Assembly (NCBI GenBank): GCA_019637225.1
Contig: JAHBWC010000003.1
Coordinates: 124,001 to 188,000, forward strand
DNA length: 64,000 bases
Source: Labilithrix sp.
GTDB taxonomy: Bacteria; Myxococcota_A; Polyangia; Polyangiales; Polyangiaceae
Direction of reading: 5' to 3'
The notes beneath the pieces were generated by a model. That model saw only the letters and a program-made list of their open reading frames with translations, had not been told where the DNA came from and made no database searches. How positions within the stretch are numbered: the stretch's first letter is position 1; every line of letters starts with the position of its first letter. Both the position numbers and the translations under genes were made by a program. Below, one piece after another: positions 48,563 to 57,276 of the stretch.

Positions 48563-51037
48563 TCAGCGGCCTGCGAGGATGGCGTCGACGTGCGCTCGGA
48601 GCTCGGGGCGCGCCGTCGCGAGGCGTTCGAGCGTCAGCCGTGAGCCCGCCGGGTCGAGCGCGTGAACGGAGCGCGCGAGGGCGACCGCCACCCGCGTGTC
48701 CTCGCGCGCGCCGAGCGCGGATCGGATGGAGCTCATGAGGCCCTGCGCCGGAGCGAGGCGCGCGGCGATGAGCGAGAGCGCGCGCGGTCGCGCCTCGGGC
48801 GTCGTCGACGCGAGCGCGGCCGCCGCCGCGACCTTCAGCTCGTCGCCCGCCGGGTTCTGTCCGGTCAGGATGCGTCCGAGGCGCTCGACGACGAGGTCGT
48901 CGATGCAGCCGAGCTTCTGGAGCTCCTCGAGCGCGACGGCGCGGAAGCCGTCGTGGTTCGCGTCGAGGACGCCGACGAGCAGCGGGCGGGCGCGGACCCC
49001 CCAGAGCGTCGTCGTCGCGCGGAGCGCCGCGACGCCGAGCGCGGGCTTGTCGAGTCGGACGAACCGGACGGTGACGTCGCCCGCGGCGTCCGAGCGAACG
49101 TCGGGGAGGGCGCGGAGGAGGTCCTCGGCGAACGCCTCGTCCTGCCGCGTCGCGAGCCCGGCGAGCGGCTCGAGCGACGAGACGATGACCGACAGCGCCG
49201 GCGAGCCGATCGCGCGGAGGGTCGCGACGAGCTGCGCGCGGAGCTCGAGCGACGGCGGCCTCACGCGCCGCGCGTCGATGAGCGCGCGCGCACCGAGCGG
49301 GCCCGCCTCGCGGAGCATCGCGAGCGCGTCTTCGCTGCGCTCCTTCGAATCGAGGACGTTCACCGCGTGCGCGCGCGCGACCTCGGGATCGCGGAGCGCG
49401 CGCATCGCTCGCTGAGCGAGGTCGGCCTCGGCGTCCGCGAGGCCTGGATCGGCGAGGCGTGTCCGGAGCCAGGCGACCAGATCGCGCGCGAGCTTGACGC
49501 GGCCGCTGATGAGCGCGCCCTTGAGCGCCTCCGCGAGGGCGGCGTAGCTCGCCGCGCGATCCTTCTCGTCGATGTCGTGGAGCGATCCGAGCGCGTCGCC
49601 CGTCGCGCCGAGAAAATCGTTGGCCGTGAGCGCGGTCGTGCGGACGGCGACCCTTCGGTGGAGGCCTGACGCGCTCGACCAGTCCTCGTCGACGAGCCGC
49701 TTCAGCTCGGAGCGGAGCTCGCGCGCGTCACGCTGCCGGAGCTCGGGCTCCTTCTCCAGCGCCTTCAGGATCACTCGCTCGAGGCGCGGCGACAGCGAGG
49801 GCACGTGAGTCCGAGGCGGCGGCGGATCCTCGATCATGTGCGCGCGGAGGATCTCCATCGCGTCGTCGGAGAAGAACGGCAGCCGGCCGGTCGCGAGCTC
49901 GTAGAGGACGACGCCCAGCGCGTACACGTCGGTGCGCGCGTCGACCGGGTCGTTCTGGATCTGCTCGGGCGCCATGTACACCGGCGTCCCTACGATCTTC
50001 GACGCGTCGGGTGAGCTCACGAGCGTCGGCTCGTGGTCGTCGGCGTCCTTCGCGGACGCAGGCTGCGTCCAGTGCGCGATGCCGAAGTCGCACACCTTCA
50101 CGAGCTCGCTTTCACGGCCGTCGTCGTCGCGGCTGCGCACCACCACGATGTTCTCGGGCTTGATGTCGCGATGAATCACGCCGGCGTCGTGGGCGTGCGC
50201 GAGCCCGGCGCACGCTTGCGCCACGAGGTCGACGATGCGCGCCTCCGTGAGAGGGCCCTCCCTGTCGAGCGTGTGCTGGAGGCTCTTGCCCTCGAGGAGC
50301 TCCATCACGATGTAGAGGATGCCGTCGGGCTCCTGACCGTAGTCGATCACCCGGAGGACGTTGCGATGATCGAGGCGGCTCGCCGCGAGCGCCTCGGCGT
50401 AGAACCGCGCGCAGTAGTCCTGCGAGAGCTGCAGGGTCGGGTGGAGGACCTTCACCGCGACCGGCCGGCGGAGGGCGGCGTGCACGGCGCGATAGACCTC
50501 GCCGCTCGCGCCGCCGCCGAGGAGATCCTCGAGCACGAAGCGGCCGTCGCCGAGGGAGCGTCCGCGGAGCGACCCCGGCGCGCGACGCGAGAGCGTCGAT
50601 GGCCCGGTGACCTTCGCGAGCGCGAGCGCGTGGTGCTCGGTGAGCGCCGGCGGCGGCAGCGTCTCGGTATCCCGCCCGAACCCGCGCGGCGGAGTCACCT
50701 GCGAGATCTTGTGCCTCGAGCGCGGAGCCGCCTCGTCCGTCTTGCCCGCGAAGAGCTCGGCGCGGAGGAGCGCCTCGTGCGCCGAGTCGAGCGGTCGGAG
50801 CCTGAGCGGGAAGCCCTGATCGGTCGGAGCTCCCATCGGATCGGCGAGGACGACGAGCGGCTCTTCGAAGCCCTCGGCCTGGATCTCGAGCGCGTGCGTC
50901 GAGGCGTCGATCGGCGGCGACTCGAGCGGCAGCTCCGCGACCTCGTTCGCGACGGCGACCCACGCGAGGTATCCGCGCTCTCGACGCTCGAGCAGGAGCG
51001 TGGTGATCACGGGCAAGGGTGCTGTCGGTGCGCTCAT
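48563..51037 (-). CDS. Ser/Thr kinase with N-terminal PilZ-like and C-terminal HEAT-repeat regions
   Basis: 824 residues. Residues about 10-100 look like the myxobacterial PilZ-type domain (VAELPLESPPIDASTHALEIQAEG, GFPLRLRPLDSAHEALLRAEL). A Pro/Ser linker leads to the kinase at about 165-450: LLGGGASGEVYRAVH, VAVKVLHP, HRDIKPENIVVV, CDFGIAHW and GTPVYMAPEQ. The last 350 residues are helical HEAT-like repeats (ALIDARRVRPPSLELRAQLVATLRAIG, RAVALEELQKLGCIDDLVVERLGRIL). No membrane helix, so it is cytoplasmic. The ATG at 51037 was chosen; 11 upstream in-frame residues look non-coding. It converges closely on the response-regulator gene. Confidence 0.9.
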   Translation of the reverse strand: MSAPTAPLPVITTLLLERRERGYLAWVAVANEVAELPLESPPIDASTHALEIQAEGFEEPLVVLADPMGAPTDQGFPLRLRPLDSAHEALLRAELFAGKTDEAAPRSRHKISQVTPPRGFGRDTETLPPPALTEHHALALAKVTGPSTLSRRAPGSLRGRSLGDGRFVLEDLLGGGASGEVYRAVHAALRRPVAVKVLHPTLQLSQDYCARFYAEALAASRLDHRNVLRVIDYGQEPDGILYIVMELLEGKSLQHTLDREGPLTEARIVDLVAQACAGLAHAHDAGVIHRDIKPENIVVVRSRDDDGRESELVKVCDFGIAHWTQPASAKDADDHEPTLVSSPDASKIVGTPVYMAPEQIQNDPVDARTDVYALGVVLYELATGRLPFFSDDAMEILRAHMIEDPPPPRTHVPSLSPRLERVILKALEKEPELRQRDARELRSELKRLVDEDWSSASGLHRRVAVRTTALTANDFLGATGDALGSLHDIDEKDRAASYAALAEALKGALISGRVKLARDLVAWLRTRLADPGLADAEADLAQRAMRALRDPEVARAHAVNVLDSKERSEDALAMLREAGPLGARALIDARRVRPPSLELRAQLVATLRAIGSPALSVIVSSLEPLAGLATRQDEAFAEDLLRALPDVRSDAAGDVTVRFVRLDKPALGVAALRATTTLWGVRARPLLVGVLDANHDGFRAVALEELQKLGCIDDLVVERLGRILTGQNPAGDELKVAAAAALASTTPEARPRALSLIAARLAPAQGLMSSIRSALGAREDTRVAVALARSVHALDPAGSRLTLERLATARPELRAHVDAILAGR

Positions 51038-51128
51038 CGCGGTGCTGCGGTGCCACCCCTTCTGTCCCATGACAGCACGTCCCGTCCGGGAGGTGCAATC
51101 GGCCGGCGCGATCGAGAGAGCTCAGCGT

Positions 51129-51578
51129 TTAGCGCCGACGCCGCACCGCGGCAGACGCGGCGGGGCCCGGCGGAACGGCGCGGTGGCGGCTCGCGATCGC
51201 GTGCTCGCCCGAGCGGTGGCGGGCGAATCGGACCGCGAGGAACGACGCGAGCACGTCGAGGTCGAGCGGACGCACGAAGCACGCGTCGAGCTCGGGCGGC
51301 GTGACGACGTCGACGTCCGCGTAGCCGATGACGATCGCGGGTCGCTGCGCCCGAAGCGCTTGCGCGAGCCCGAAGAGCGAGCCGTCGCGGAGACCGAGGT
51401 TGCCGAGGAGCCCTTCGATCGCGATGGCGTCCATCACCGCGCGGGCTTCGAGGCAGGAGGCCGCGGACACGGCGTTGAACCCTTGCCCGAGCAGCCACGA
51501 GGCCAGCGCGTCGGCGGTCCGACCGTCGTCGTCGACGACGAGGAGCAACGGCGCGCGGGCGGGAGCGGTGCGGCGCAT
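51129..51578 (-). CDS. Degenerate (pseudo-)receiver domain protein
   Basis: 149 residues. The first part follows the receiver fold (LLLVVDDDGRTADALASWLLGQGF) but the phospho-acceptor Asp is Asn in LLGNLGLRDGSLFG, the Thr/Ser switch is lost (VIGYADVD), and the conserved Lys is Arg (FVRPLDLDVL). It should therefore be unable to accept phosphate and may act through protein contact. The basic tail of about 35 residues (RHRSGEHAIASRHRAVPPG...RRRR) could touch nucleic acid or membrane. TAGGCT lies 6 nt before the ATG, which decides the start over a GTG two codons upstream. It is upstream of and collinear with the PilZ/kinase gene, 91 bp away. Confidence 0.72.
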   Translation of the reverse strand: MRRTAPARAPLLLVVDDDGRTADALASWLLGQGFNAVSAASCLEARAVMDAIAIEGLLGNLGLRDGSLFGLAQALRAQRPAIVIGYADVDVVTPPELDACFVRPLDLDVLASFLAVRFARHRSGEHAIASRHRAVPPGPAASAAVRRRR

Positions 51579-51584
51579 CCCCAC

Positions 51585-51590
51585 AGCCTA
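51585..51590 (-). promoter_or_regulatory. Putative -10 box TAGGCT, leaderless start at 51578
   Basis: TAGGCT on the minus strand ends 6 nt before the ATG at 51578. Confidence 0.45.
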
Positions 51591-51854
51591 GCCCACGAGC
51601 GCGCGCGAGAGAATCTCGATGAGGATACACGCTCTCGGAGCGCGCGCCGTGAGTACGAGCCGTAGGCCGCGCGGAGCCGAACGTCGGTGTAGCTCCCCGT
51701 TCTCACTCGACCCCGCGAGGCGACACGCGACGGCGCCGGGCGCGCGTAGCACGACGTCACGCTCCTACGGAGCCGCGCGACGATCCTTCACGCACTTACG
51801 CGAAGCTGCTCGCCTACAGTGCCCGAGGTATCGCCCTTGCTCTGGCGCTGAGGA

Positions 51855-52133
51855 GTGGTGCCGCTCGTTGCAGTCTCGGGGGCGGAGTGCATCGAAGCGC
51901 TCACGAGCGCCGGCTTCTCGCTCACCGCGCGAACGAGGACGGAGGTGACGCTGACGAAGGGCCTGCGCCTCGTCGTCGTGCCCGACGTCCCGATGCTTGC
52001 GCCCGACGATCTCACGGCGATCCTCCGCAGCGCCGGCCTGCCGTATTCGGATTTCCTCGACCTGTTGAGCGAGGCGCCGACCGATCCCGCCATCTCGCGG
52101 ACGCGGCTCTCGCGGTCCGTCGTCCCGCGCTGA
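51855..52133 (+). CDS. HicA-like orphan protein lacking the catalytic histidine
   Basis: 92 residues. The order and spacing fit HicA/YcfA mRNA-interferase folds: VPLVAVSGAECIEALTSAGF, then two strands (SLTARTRTEVTLTKGLRLVVVPD), then LAPDDLTAILRSAGLPYSDFLDLL. The His of the RGSH motif, which cleaves RNA, is replaced by Thr-Glu (TRTEV). No HicB antitoxin gene adjoins. It is probably an RNA-binding or regulatory derivative rather than a toxin. The start is one of two consecutive GTGs behind AGGAG-like sequence. Confidence 0.65.
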   Translation: MVPLVAVSGAECIEALTSAGFSLTARTRTEVTLTKGLRLVVVPDVPMLAPDDLTAILRSAGLPYSDFLDLLSEAPTDPAISRTRLSRSVVPR

Positions 52134-52150
52134 CGGCTCGCGCGGCGCGC

Positions 52151-54916
52151 TCACGCGCCCACGAGGAGGGCGACCGGCAGGTCGCGGAAGACCTCCGCCG
52201 CGGAGATCCCCTCGGCGCCGACGACGATCTCGCGCTCGCCGGCGAGCACGTCGCGCCAGCGTCCCTCCGGGATCGCGATCGTACGGTCGCCCCAGACGTC
52301 GCCGGTGGCCCACGGCGCGCGCCCGCCGGTCACGCGGTAGGGGAAGCGAGTCGCGGCGCACACGATCGCGCCGGCGTCGTGCTCGCGGAGGAACGCGACG
52401 ATCTCCTCGCCCGCGTCGATGGGCCGGTAGTCCCCTTCGATGAACGGTCGCGGCATCGCGCGCCGGGCGCGCAGCGCGCGCGACGCGACGTGGAGCTTCA
52501 CGCGTCCGTCGCGGAAGCTCGCGAGCAGCTCCGCGACGCTCGCACGCTCGAGCGACGCGAGGTCTTCGCGGAGCCGCGCGTAGTCCACCGGCCCGCGGTT
52601 GTCGGGATCGACGAGGCGGAGGTCCCAGGTCTCGCTCCCCTGGTAGGTGTCGGGCACGCCGGGCGAGGCGATCTTCAGCACGACCGACGCGAGCCCGTTC
52701 GACGCGCCGTACGTCGCGATGGCGGTGGACTTGGCCTCGAGGCTCTCGAGGAACGCCTCGTCCGCGAGGACGTCCTCGACGAAGCTCCGGAGGGCGCCCT
52801 CGTACGCGTCGTCCGGCGCGAGCCAGCTCGTGTGCTGCTTCGCCTCGCGCGCCGCCTTGATCATGTAGTCGGCGACCCGCCGCGTGAACGTCGCGTCGGG
52901 TCCGCCCGCGAGCGGGTAGGCGCCGAGCGCCGTCTGGAAGAACAGGTACTGGTCCGCCGCGCTCGGCGCGCGCGAGCCCTCGGGCGCCTCCTCGTCGATC
53001 GACGTGGTGTACGGGGCGGCGAGCGCGAACCACTCCCGGATCCACGCCGCGAACGCCTCGGGGATCTCGGCGAGCACGGCGAGCCGCGCGCGGACGTCCT
53101 CGCCGCGCTTCGTGTCGTGCGTCGAAGATGACGTCATCGCGTGAGGCCACCGCGCGAGCCGCTCGACGTTCAGCGCGTGGAACGCGTGGATCGACGTCCC
53201 GAACCGATCGGGCGATCCACCGACCTCGTTCGACGCGACGAAGCGCACGTAGGTGTAGAACGCGGTGTCCTCGACGCCCTTGGCGACGACGGGGCCGGTG
53301 AGCTGCTGGAAGCGCATCGCGAACTCGGCGCGGTCCGTGTCGTCGTCGTCGTCGCGGAGGTCGAAGAGGAGCTGGTCCTTGAGGAAGGCGAACACCGACG
53401 GGTTCACCTCCGGGTTCTTCCGCCGCGCGATCCGGATCGCGCGGGTCACGATCTGCACGTCGGTCGGCTCCCGCGAGCCGTCGGGCCGGACGTACGTGCG
53501 GTAGACGGGGAACGCGGCGATGGTCTCGCCGATCGCCCTGCGCAGCGTGGCGAGCGTGAAGTCGCGCGAGCGCCGGTCGCGCATCGCGATCCGCTCGAGG
53601 CGGAGCGCGAGCATCTGCAGCTCGCTCGCGAGGCTCGAGCGCAAGATGGTGCGCTTCGACTCGAAGGCGTGCTCGCCGAACGATCGCGTGTCCCCGGTCG
53701 TCTCTCGGTAGAGCCGCGTGAAGTGCTCCTCGGCGCGCGGATCGACGAAGAGTCCGCTCAGGGCCGCCAAGAAATCATAGCCCGTCGTGCCGTCGACCTC
53801 CCACGACGTCGGCAGCGACTCGTTGTGCGAGAGGATCTTCTCGGCGATGACCGTGATCGTCGCCCCCGGCCGCGCCTCGGCGAGCGCGGCGCGCAGCTTC
53901 GTGAAGTAGCGCGCCGGATCGTAAAGGCCGTCGACGTGATCGAGGCGCACGCCCTGGAGCCGACCCTCGGCGACGAGCTCGAGGAGCTTCTCGTGCATGT
54001 CGTCGAACACGGCGCCGTCTTCCATCCGGATCGCGGCCAGCTCGTTGATCTCGAAGAAGCGGCGGTAGTTGATCTCCTCCGTCGCGACGCGCCAGTAGGC
54101 GAGCCGGTACATCTGATCGACCAGGAGCTGATCGAGGTCGTCGAAGCTCCGCGCGTCGCCGGGGACGCCGTTCATGCGCTCGACCTCCGCATCGACGACC
54201 CGCGCGACGTCTTCGTGCTCCGCGAGCAGCGCGGCGAGCCGGCGCTTCAGCACCTCTTTTTCGCGGGCGCGCTCCTTCGGCACCTCGACGGCCAACCGCG
54301 AGAGCCCGCTCGCGATGCTCTCGAGATCCTGGCGGCGCGGATCCTCCGACGGGAGCTCCAGCCGCTCGATCGCACGCATCAGCAGCGGCGCTGCCGTGGG
54401 CGGGTTCACCGGGAAGCACTTGTCGTGGTAGCGGACGCAGAAGCTCCCGCCGTCGCGCTCGAGCCGGAGCTCGCCCCCCTCGAGGACCTCGCCGTACTGC
54501 GCGCCGAGCACGGGCAGGAGCACCTTGTCGCGGAGCGCCTCCTTCGGCGGGTGCCACTCGATGTCGAAGTGATCGGCGTAGATCGACGCAGGCCCGTTCT
54601 CGAGCACGTCGTGCCACCAGCGGTTGCGAGGCGACGCCGCCATGTGATTCGGGACGAAGTCGACGATGTGCCCCATCTCTCGGGCCGCGAGCGCGTCGGT
54701 CCAGGCGCGGTGCTCCTCTTCCGTGCCGAGCTCGGGGTTCAGCCGCTTGGGGTCGACCAGGTCGTAGCCGTGCGTGCTCCCCGGCTGCGCCATGAAGTAC
54801 GGCGACGCGTAGACGTGCGTGATGCCGAGCTCGTAGAGGTAGGTCACGAGGTCGCGCGCAGCGCTGAAGCCGAACTGCTCGTGGAGCTGGATCCGGTACG
54901 TCGCGGCGATGCTCAT
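52151..54916 (-). CDS. treY: Malto-oligosyltrehalose synthase
   Basis: 921 residues. TreY, a GH13 enzyme, turns the reducing-end alpha-1,4 bond of a maltodextrin into the alpha-1,1 bond of trehalose. Landmarks: TYRIQLHEQFGFSAARDLVTYLYELGITHVYASPYF, GSTHGYDLVDP, HIVDFVPNHMA, the catalytic region LQGVRLDHVDGLYDP, ILSHNESLP and MTSSSTHDTKRGEDVRARLAVLAEIP, then GVPDTYQGSE. It normally works with TreZ (and TreX), neither of which is in the window. Together with the fused phosphatase/synthase it shows two independent trehalose routes. Confidence 0.95.
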   Translation of the reverse strand: MSIAATYRIQLHEQFGFSAARDLVTYLYELGITHVYASPYFMAQPGSTHGYDLVDPKRLNPELGTEEEHRAWTDALAAREMGHIVDFVPNHMAASPRNRWWHDVLENGPASIYADHFDIEWHPPKEALRDKVLLPVLGAQYGEVLEGGELRLERDGGSFCVRYHDKCFPVNPPTAAPLLMRAIERLELPSEDPRRQDLESIASGLSRLAVEVPKERAREKEVLKRRLAALLAEHEDVARVVDAEVERMNGVPGDARSFDDLDQLLVDQMYRLAYWRVATEEINYRRFFEINELAAIRMEDGAVFDDMHEKLLELVAEGRLQGVRLDHVDGLYDPARYFTKLRAALAEARPGATITVIAEKILSHNESLPTSWEVDGTTGYDFLAALSGLFVDPRAEEHFTRLYRETTGDTRSFGEHAFESKRTILRSSLASELQMLALRLERIAMRDRRSRDFTLATLRRAIGETIAAFPVYRTYVRPDGSREPTDVQIVTRAIRIARRKNPEVNPSVFAFLKDQLLFDLRDDDDDTDRAEFAMRFQQLTGPVVAKGVEDTAFYTYVRFVASNEVGGSPDRFGTSIHAFHALNVERLARWPHAMTSSSTHDTKRGEDVRARLAVLAEIPEAFAAWIREWFALAAPYTTSIDEEAPEGSRAPSAADQYLFFQTALGAYPLAGGPDATFTRRVADYMIKAAREAKQHTSWLAPDDAYEGALRSFVEDVLADEAFLESLEAKSTAIATYGASNGLASVVLKIASPGVPDTYQGSETWDLRLVDPDNRGPVDYARLREDLASLERASVAELLASFRDGRVKLHVASRALRARRAMPRPFIEGDYRPIDAGEEIVAFLREHDAGAIVCAATRFPYRVTGGRAPWATGDVWGDRTIAIPEGRWRDVLAGEREIVVGAEGISAAEVFRDLPVALLVGA

Positions 54917-55348
54917 CGGATGCTGAAGGGCGAGCTCGGGTTCGTCGTGTCGGTCGTCCGCTGGCCGTAGCGCTGCCGGGGCCGATGCCGGGGCGTAGCC
55001 GTGTCAGGTGAACTCGGTGCGCTCGCACGCCATGTGCCGTCCCACGACCGCTCGCAGAACGAAGGGAATCGAGCGGAGGGAGGCGCGAGGGCGGGGGTGC
55101 CTCATCGGGGCACCTCGCCACGACGCAGAACGGCACGCTCGAGCCGAAGGAACGAGCCGGAGGAGATCCCGACGTGGCTACGTGGTTCGGGCGAGCCCCG
55201 CTTCGCCTGGCATGCCCCGTCCCGAGACGAGCGCCTCTTGCGGGGTTTCCTTCATGAAGTCGCAGGCATGGGCGCCGAAGTCGCGCGGATTTCCCGAGCG
55301 CTAGAGTGCTTCGCCTCTGCCCCGTGCCGTGGTAAAGGCCGGGGCGAA
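54917..55348. other. 432-bp divergent gap between treY and the CFA-like gene
   Basis: GC-rich with small palindromes (GGTGCC/GGCACC near 55111). A GGAGGAG site precedes a GTG at 55174 that opens a 27-codon mini-ORF (MATWFGRAPLRLACPV...) ending at 55257. It may be a leader peptide. The frame of the CFA gene is also open here back to 55001 but lacks recognisable domain sequence. Confidence 0.35.
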
Positions 55349-56494
55349 ATGAACACGATTCACGACTACGTCACCTTCGCGGATAGCACGCTCGCCCAAG
55401 CCTGGACCGGCAAGAAGGTCCCCATGTCCGACGTCTACGAGGCGTACATCGAGGGCAAGCTCGACATCCCGAGCGAGAAGTGGAACGCGTTCTTCGACTC
55501 GCGCAACGAGACGATGTCGTTCCGCATCACCGACTCGCACTTGAAGTGGGCGGTGACGAACTTCATCCCCGAAGTCTTCATCCACTCGAAGGCGCAGGAC
55601 AAGCGCGTCGTCGGCGACAACTACAACCGCGGGAACGACTTCTACGGCTGGTTCCTCGGCGAGTCGATGGTCTACACGTCGGCCTGGTTCCCGACGCCCG
55701 AGACCTCGCTCGAGCAGGCGCAGTACGCGAAGATCGACCACTGCTGCGACAAGCTCCTCCTGAAGCCCGGCGAGACGCTCCTCGACATCGGCTGCGGCTG
55801 GGGAACCTTCGTCGCTCGCGCCGCGAAGGAGCGCGGGGTCGAGTCGCTCGGCGTGTGCCTCGCCGAGGAGCAGGTCGCGTTCGGCAAGGAGCGCATCAAG
55901 GCGTACGGCGTCGAGGGCAAGGCGCGCGTCGAGGTGCGGGACTACCGCAACGTGACGGGCAAGTTCGACAAGATCGTCTCCCTCGAGATGGTCGAGCACG
56001 TCGGCCTCAAGAACCTGGACACCTACTTCTCGAAGGTTCACGACCTCCTCGCGGACGACGGCCTGTTCGTCCTGCAGTGGACGGGCATCCGGAACCTCTA
56101 CAACCCGCAGAATCCGCTCTCGGCGATCACCATGGCGCCCGAGGACCTGATCTGGGGGCTCTTCATGAACCGCTACATCTTCCCCGGGGCCGACGCGAGC
56201 CTGCCGCTCTCCTCGATGCTCCGCGCCGCGGAGAAGGCGGGCTTCGAGATCGCGGACGTCGAGAACATGAGCCCGCACTACGTCCGCACGCTCCGCGCGT
56301 GGCGAGACATCTGGAGCTCGAACGAGGAAGCGATCGTGAAGAAGTACGGAGAGCGCATGTACCGCCTCTGGTACTTCTTCCTCCACTGGTCGGCGATCAT
56401 CGGCGAGCAGGGCTCGGCGTTCACGTACAACGTGACGATGCATAAGAACCACAACACGCTGAAGCGCGCTGCGCTGAAGATCCCGCGCTCCTGA
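55349..56494 (+). CDS. Cyclopropane-fatty-acid-synthase-like SAM methyltransferase
   Basis: 381 residues. The class I SAM-binding motif LLDIGCGWGTFVARAAKERG is followed by SLEMVEHVG. The substrate-pocket features of CFA and mycolate cyclopropane synthases are present: NDFYGWFLGESMVYTSAWF, NRYIFPGA, and GSAFTYNVTMHKN at the end. The sequence around NDFYGWFLG also resembles fungal sphingolipid C9-methyltransferases, a possible alternative since many myxobacteria make sphingolipids. It modifies acyl chains in the membrane, typically on entry into stationary phase. The ATG at 55349 gives the normal family length. Confidence 0.88.
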   Translation: MNTIHDYVTFADSTLAQAWTGKKVPMSDVYEAYIEGKLDIPSEKWNAFFDSRNETMSFRITDSHLKWAVTNFIPEVFIHSKAQDKRVVGDNYNRGNDFYGWFLGESMVYTSAWFPTPETSLEQAQYAKIDHCCDKLLLKPGETLLDIGCGWGTFVARAAKERGVESLGVCLAEEQVAFGKERIKAYGVEGKARVEVRDYRNVTGKFDKIVSLEMVEHVGLKNLDTYFSKVHDLLADDGLFVLQWTGIRNLYNPQNPLSAITMAPEDLIWGLFMNRYIFPGADASLPLSSMLRAAEKAGFEIADVENMSPHYVRTLRAWRDIWSSNEEAIVKKYGERMYRLWYFFLHWSAIIGEQGSAFTYNVTMHKNHNTLKRAALKIPRS

Positions 56495-56513
56495 TTCGTC
56501 AGGCGTCCACCGG

Positions 56514-56541
56514 GGCCCGGTCCGCGAGAGCAGGCCGGGCC
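56514..56541 (+). terminator. Hairpin after the CFA-like gene
   Basis: GGCCCGG/CCGGGCC, 14-nt loop, followed by TTCGT, 20 bp after the stop. The T-tract is poor. Confidence 0.45.
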
Positions 56542-56608
56542 TTCGTGCGTCTGGCGGTGACGCTTCGAGGCGCGAGCGCAAAGAGCTCGGCTTCGTCGCC
56601 GCTTGCGC

Positions 56609-57193
56609 TCACTTCGAAGGGGCGGTCGATCGAAGGAGCGGGAGGTGGCGGCGCGCGTCGTCGCGCGCGAAGAGGCTCCGGAGCGCGACGCGCTCGCCCT
56701 TGTCGCCGTCGAGCGCGTGCTGACGCTCCGCGAGGCGCTGCTCGAAGGGGCCGAGCGTCCAGCACGCGTCGGCGTCGAGCTCCTCGAGCGGCGGCCCGCC
56801 GTCGACGTTCTTCGGACAGATGTCGCGTGACTCGATGATCTCCTCTTCGAGCTCGTCCTCCTCGAGCCAGCGAAGCGGCAGGCCCTGCGTTCGACAGACG
56901 TAAGGGCGATGCGCGTAGATGCGGCAGAGGCCGCCCGCGTCGAGGAACGCGCATCCGCCGGGCGGGTGCGGCTCGGCGGTCTCGAGGAGCTCGGCGTGAT
57001 GGCGCCGGATGACCGCGGCTTCGATCGCGAAGACGGTGAGGTCGTCGACGCAGCAGTCGGCGCAACCGGCGCGGCAGCGGAGCCGCGCGGCGGCGAGGCG
57101 CTCGACCGGCGCGGCGGCCTCGTCGACGAGCGCGTGGAGGCGCTCGACCCAGTCGATCGCCTCACTCGGTACGGCGGGGTGACGGTCGGCCAC
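56609..57193 (-). CDS. YkgJ-family Cys-cluster protein
   Basis: 194 residues. Cysteine pattern CRAGCADCC near residue 40, then GGCAFLDAGGLCRIYAHRPYVCRTQGLPLRW and later CPKN and CWTL, as in the YkgJ family (putative zinc- or iron-cluster proteins). Most members are uncharacterised; some resemble FliB or HPF-linked proteins. The GTG start has a strong AGGAGGAG site, in contrast with the leaderless-type neighbour. It is divergent from the nitrilase-fold gene across 83 bp. Confidence 0.82.
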   Translation of the reverse strand: MADRHPAVPSEAIDWVERLHALVDEAAAPVERLAAARLRCRAGCADCCVDDLTVFAIEAAVIRRHHAELLETAEPHPPGGCAFLDAGGLCRIYAHRPYVCRTQGLPLRWLEEDELEEEIIESRDICPKNVDGGPPLEELDADACWTLGPFEQRLAERQHALDGDKGERVALRSLFARDDARRHLPLLRSTAPSK

Positions 57194-57263
57194 GTCCTCC
57201 TCCTAACGCGGCCGACGTCCGTCGTCGAGCGACCGCGCGCGCGTCGGGATGCTCGAGCGGTGA

Positions 57264-57269
57264 TACGCT
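57264..57269 (+). promoter_or_regulatory. Putative -10 box TACGCT, leaderless GTG start at 57277
   Basis: TACGCT ends 7 nt before the GTG. Confidence 0.45.
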
Positions 57270-57276
57270 CGACGTC

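Noticed and set aside
55001-55348. Longer N-terminus for the CFA-like methyltransferase
   Set aside because: The added 116 residues are Arg/Gly/Glu-rich with no domain. The ATG at 55349 gives the usual family length.
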